A program made the translations under genes and the position numbers. A stretch of 64,000 bases of DNA from Kappaphycus alvarezii (Eukaryota > Rhodophyta > Florideophyceae > Gigartinales > Solieriaceae). Shown here one piece after another: positions 61,490 to 64,000 of this stretch; position 1 is the first letter of the stretch; the number at the start of each line of letters is the position of its first letter. The notes beneath the pieces were generated by a model. The model was given only the letters and a program-made list of their open reading frames with translations, was not told the origin of the DNA and ran no database searches. The stretch lies in the NCBI GenBank assembly GCA_002205965.3, contig NADL03000748.1, positions 806,001-870,000 of the forward strand, in the 5' to 3' direction.

Positions 61490-62537
61490 CTACCGAACCA
61501 ATCGAACGACTGAAACAACTGTGTACATGAGTAGGGCAAGGGCAGAGTACACGATGGCTTGGCAACGGAGCCATGTGATCCATGTCATTCGATTCCATCG
61601 CATTGGCCTCCCTTCGAACTTGCCGTTCTTTGCGAAACCCTTGAGCAAGTCATCCTTTTGCTCGTATAGAGTGTAAATCCATTGCCTCAGTTCCTCGTCG
61701 CCACTTGGGATATCGGAGAGCGGAATGCGTCTTTGATGGACATGAATGACGCGGTCGACTTTTGAGGGAGTGAAAAACATTGCTAGAAAGGAAGGCAACA
61801 GTTCCGATTTGTCAGACTGTTGATACCCGATTGTAATATCGTAAACAGCATCTGCATGACCCCGTAATGCACGAACAGTAGAAATGAATCCCTTTGTACG
61901 GGGTTGCAACACCTGCTCCAAAACTTTGAGATCGCGTTTCTTTGCGAAATCGTGGGCGGCTTCGCGTTTCTTGAGGGTGAATCGAGTACCCTCGAGGTAA
62001 TTGATAAGCCAGTACGGAGCCTTATCCCTTCGAGGGTCAGTGAGACTGGAGAAGGCTTTTGTCATGCGACGGCCGGCGCTGATGGATTGCCGCTTGATAA
62101 AAATGACAACGTCAAGAATCCAACCGGCAAAGCCATAGATGGGAAATAAAAGAAGGGAGCGTTTTGCCAAAAATTTGACATCGCCGTGCATACGAACCTG
62201 CGTGCTAGTGAAAACATGACGACAGTGTCGGCCCAGGAACGATGGTTGGCCACGACGAGGGCGGTTTCATTGGGATGAAAGGATCGCCGGTTAGGATAAG
62301 AGTCATTCGGCCGAAATGCTCGAGGTGACCAATGTAAATGGAGAACCAGGTGCGGAGGACGAGAGAGCTGAGGTTGACACAAGCGCGGTGGTTGAGTTTG
62401 AGGAGACGCCATATGGAGAGGGCGGTGAAGATCGCACCATCGACCAGGAGAATGGTGACGAGGGAGATGAAAGCAGAGAAGGAGAGGGAGTAGAGAAGGC
62501 CGATAAAGTTGAAGAGCTTAGTGGGTAATCCGGACAT
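61490..62537 (-). CDS. 1-acyl-sn-glycerol-3-phosphate acyltransferase (AGPAT3-5/LPAT2/LCLAT type)
   Basis: Acylates lysophosphatidic acid or a related lysophospholipid in the ER membrane. The start at 62,537 (MSGLPTKLFNFIG) leads into a membrane region; an ATG at 62,597 in the same frame is less likely. Motif I is NHRSWAD (H-x4-D, about 62,245-62,225). Motif III is YLEGTRF followed by the KKREAAHDFAKKRDL and QPRTKGF blocks typical of the long eukaryotic AGPAT3/4/5 and plant LPAT2 group (62,010-61,880). Two C-terminal hydrophobic stretches (AIVYSALALLMYTVVSVV) close the protein. Two one-base losses (about 62,280 and 62,196) interrupt the frame around motif I. With these restored the gene is 350 codons, normal for the family. 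Ends about 270 bases from the aminopeptidase stop, tail to tail. Confidence 0.93.
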
Positions 62538-62597
62538 TTTTGAGCAGGGGAGGAAGAGGGAAGGGAGGGTTGTGGTTTGAGGAGAATTGGTCAGCAA

Positions 62598-63345
62598 TGG
62601 AGGGGGAATATCGGCAAGGCGAGAAGGCGGGAAGGGCGTGACGTTGTGGCAAGTGAAAAGTGGAATGGAACGAGTAGATCACAAGGTGAATTTGGGCAGG
62701 AAGGGAGGGAGGTAGGAATGTGAGGAATGTGACGGTTAGAAGAGACGCAGACTGTGACATGCGCACCATTCTCGAGGATGCACTCGAGGAGGAGGCTGTC
62801 AGATGTTGGACCACACGCCGCATTGGAAACAACAGCTTGAATTGTCCCCGTGCGGCACTAGGCGAGTACTGTAGACTACTGTACTACAACAATTTTGCAC
62901 GACGACACCTCTTCAGAGGCAATGCTCACTCTACGCTACAGTACAGTATGCCAATGCTAAACACGTGGACTACACATGCAGCGCTTATACTTTCCATTAC
63001 TTGTCCTTGCTACAATTGCTATCCCTCACATCCAATTGTAATTCAATACCCCATCCTCCACTCCCCGCCGCCCAACTCCACCGCCGCAGAGAACTCCGAG
63101 TTCTCTGCCATGTACTGTACAGTACAGTACAGTACAGGACAAGTGGAACCTATCCGTCTCAACCGGCTTGTCGGAAAATGTAAAGTACGTGTACTGTGCT
63201 GTACAGTACAATGGGTGAAGTGGGTGGAAGGTGGCAGCCGTATATTCATTACAGCATTAGTTATATATTCATTACAGCATGAGTTGTACAGTATAATACT
63301 TTACTTTATGGCATTAGTAGAACAGGTGTCCGCTGCAGGATCCGA
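62598..63345. other. Intergenic with GTAC palindrome clusters
   Basis: Upstream region of the acyltransferase (first ~150 bases purine-rich on the plus strand), then GTAC palindromes at 63,111-63,138 and 63,186-63,210. A short direct repeat TATATTCATTACAGCAT(T/G)AGTT lies near 63,240-63,285. No supported gene. Confidence 0.5.
63111..63210. repeat. GTACTGTAC palindrome clusters
   Basis: Two blocks, the first a run of tandem GTACA units ending CAGTACAGGAC, the second GTACTGTGCTGTACAGTAC. Confidence 0.75.
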
Positions 63346-63790
63346 CTATATTGCTAGCCAAGAGCTAACTGGATGGTCCACGTCGTCCACGTGCAGCGGC
63401 ATGCGCGAAAAAATAGCTTGCGCAACTGAAGACCAGATAGTGCAACTGATGCGGCTCAACACGCGCGTGCGGATCACTCCGACAGGGGTGCTGAACTTCT
63501 CCGCGATACGCAGCAGAAGACCCTCTATGAAGAGGAAGGTGGAAGGAGAAGGTGACCCCAGAGAATCGGACGCCAGAGGTTGAAACTCGAAATTGGGGGC
63601 CTGGGTCGGGTTGTTTGAGGGCGGTGGCAGACGCCGCGAAAGTTTTCGCTCCAGGTCTGTCATCTTGTTGCGGTGAGCGATGGCAGCGGCATCGCCAATT
63701 TCGCCGGTGGCCCTCGATGTTACGTTGTCCTTGAACGGAGAGACCATGGTGCCATCGCTGGCGATGGGGCGGACCGCGTTGCCGTCAGGG
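63346..63790 (-). pseudogene. Non-LTR retroelement 3' coding end (copy I)
   Basis: The minus strand encodes IAHRNKMTDLERKLSRRL, NFEFQPLASDSLGSPSP and FLFIEGLLLRIAEK, then TRVLSRISCTIWSSVAQAI and the terminal HVDDVDHPVSS. It is closely similar to copy H (57,074-57,870) but extends further to the 3' end of the coding region, and so shows that the HV.DV.HPVSS signature at 11,026 and 20,000 belongs to this element family. Confidence 0.65.
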
Positions 63791-63849
63791 ACAAGCGGTG
63801 GTGGAAAAGGATGTCAGCGGATCGTAGTTCAGTTAGAGCAACCAGGCTC

Positions 63850-64000
63850 AAAGTCTATATAAGATCGACCCTCACTTTGTTCTCGGCCTCAGTAAAGATA
63901 ACCACCACCTTCTCTCCTCTCAACTCTCTCTTTTGTCACTCACTCTTTCTCTGCCCTCACTCATCTTCTCTCTGTCCCTCGACCTTCGACTCCTTCTCTG
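63850..64000 (+). promoter_or_regulatory. TATA box and CT-rich leader at the window edge
   Basis: TCTATATAAG at about 63,854-63,863 is followed by a long CT-rich tract (63,905-64,000) with CTCTC/TTCTC repeats, like a core promoter and 5' leader of a gene or LTR that starts beyond the window. Confidence 0.4.

Overview
This is eukaryotic nuclear DNA. The host genes are a Ded1/DDX3 RNA helicase, a PepN-type M1 aminopeptidase with an organelle-type presequence, an ER lysophosphatidic acid acyltransferase, and two secreted or anchored PKD/PA14/IPT/beta-propeller proteins. They appear intronless and sit in a sea of transposon debris. Intron-poor genes, heavy repeat load and a plastid-type presequence on PepN fit a red alga (florideophyte type) best. 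That is an inference; another algal or protist lineage is not excluded. No bacterial operon, CRISPR array, rRNA or convincing tRNA was seen.

Layout. 0-1.5 kb and 14.0-16.8 kb: two minus-strand paralogues with an N-terminal membrane anchor or signal, a mucin- or Pro-rich stalk, and PKD, PA14-like, IPT/TIG, propeller and IPT/TIG modules. Gene A runs off the left edge. Between them lie an unknown 398-codon gene (3.2-4.4 kb), a Tc1 transposon with IR/DR-style ends (5.0-7.3 kb) whose left end is split by an 824-bp insertion, and a pile of broken non-LTR retroelement pieces (7.3-12.3 kb) ending in a CCHC knuckle plus a restriction-like-endonuclease-like domain. 19-32 kb: more retroelement fragments, a PIF/Harbinger element (transposase plus Myb-like protein, 21.8-24.3 kb), and a structurally complete but mutated Ty3/gypsy element (24,905-30,880) with 214/216-bp LTRs and a GTTTG target duplication. 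Between the integrase and the 3' LTR that element carries, antisense to gag-pol, an ORF that starts with an unmistakable histone H3 tail.

33-52.6 kb is an AT-rich block with no recognisable host gene. It holds a degenerate ~130-bp tandem array, a 47-bp minisatellite, and relics of DDE_4 and Tc1 transposases. 53-62.6 kb is the host gene island: Ded1 (+), aminopeptidase (+) and acyltransferase (-), with one retroelement fragment between. A further fragment and a TATA/CT-rich promoter-like stretch close the window.

Sequence quality matters here. Every frame break I could place in the host genes is a loss of one base, usually in a short homopolymer, and never a gain. This looks like consensus error of a long-read assembly, so the host genes are probably intact. 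Many transposon copies also carry true stops and deletions and are dead.
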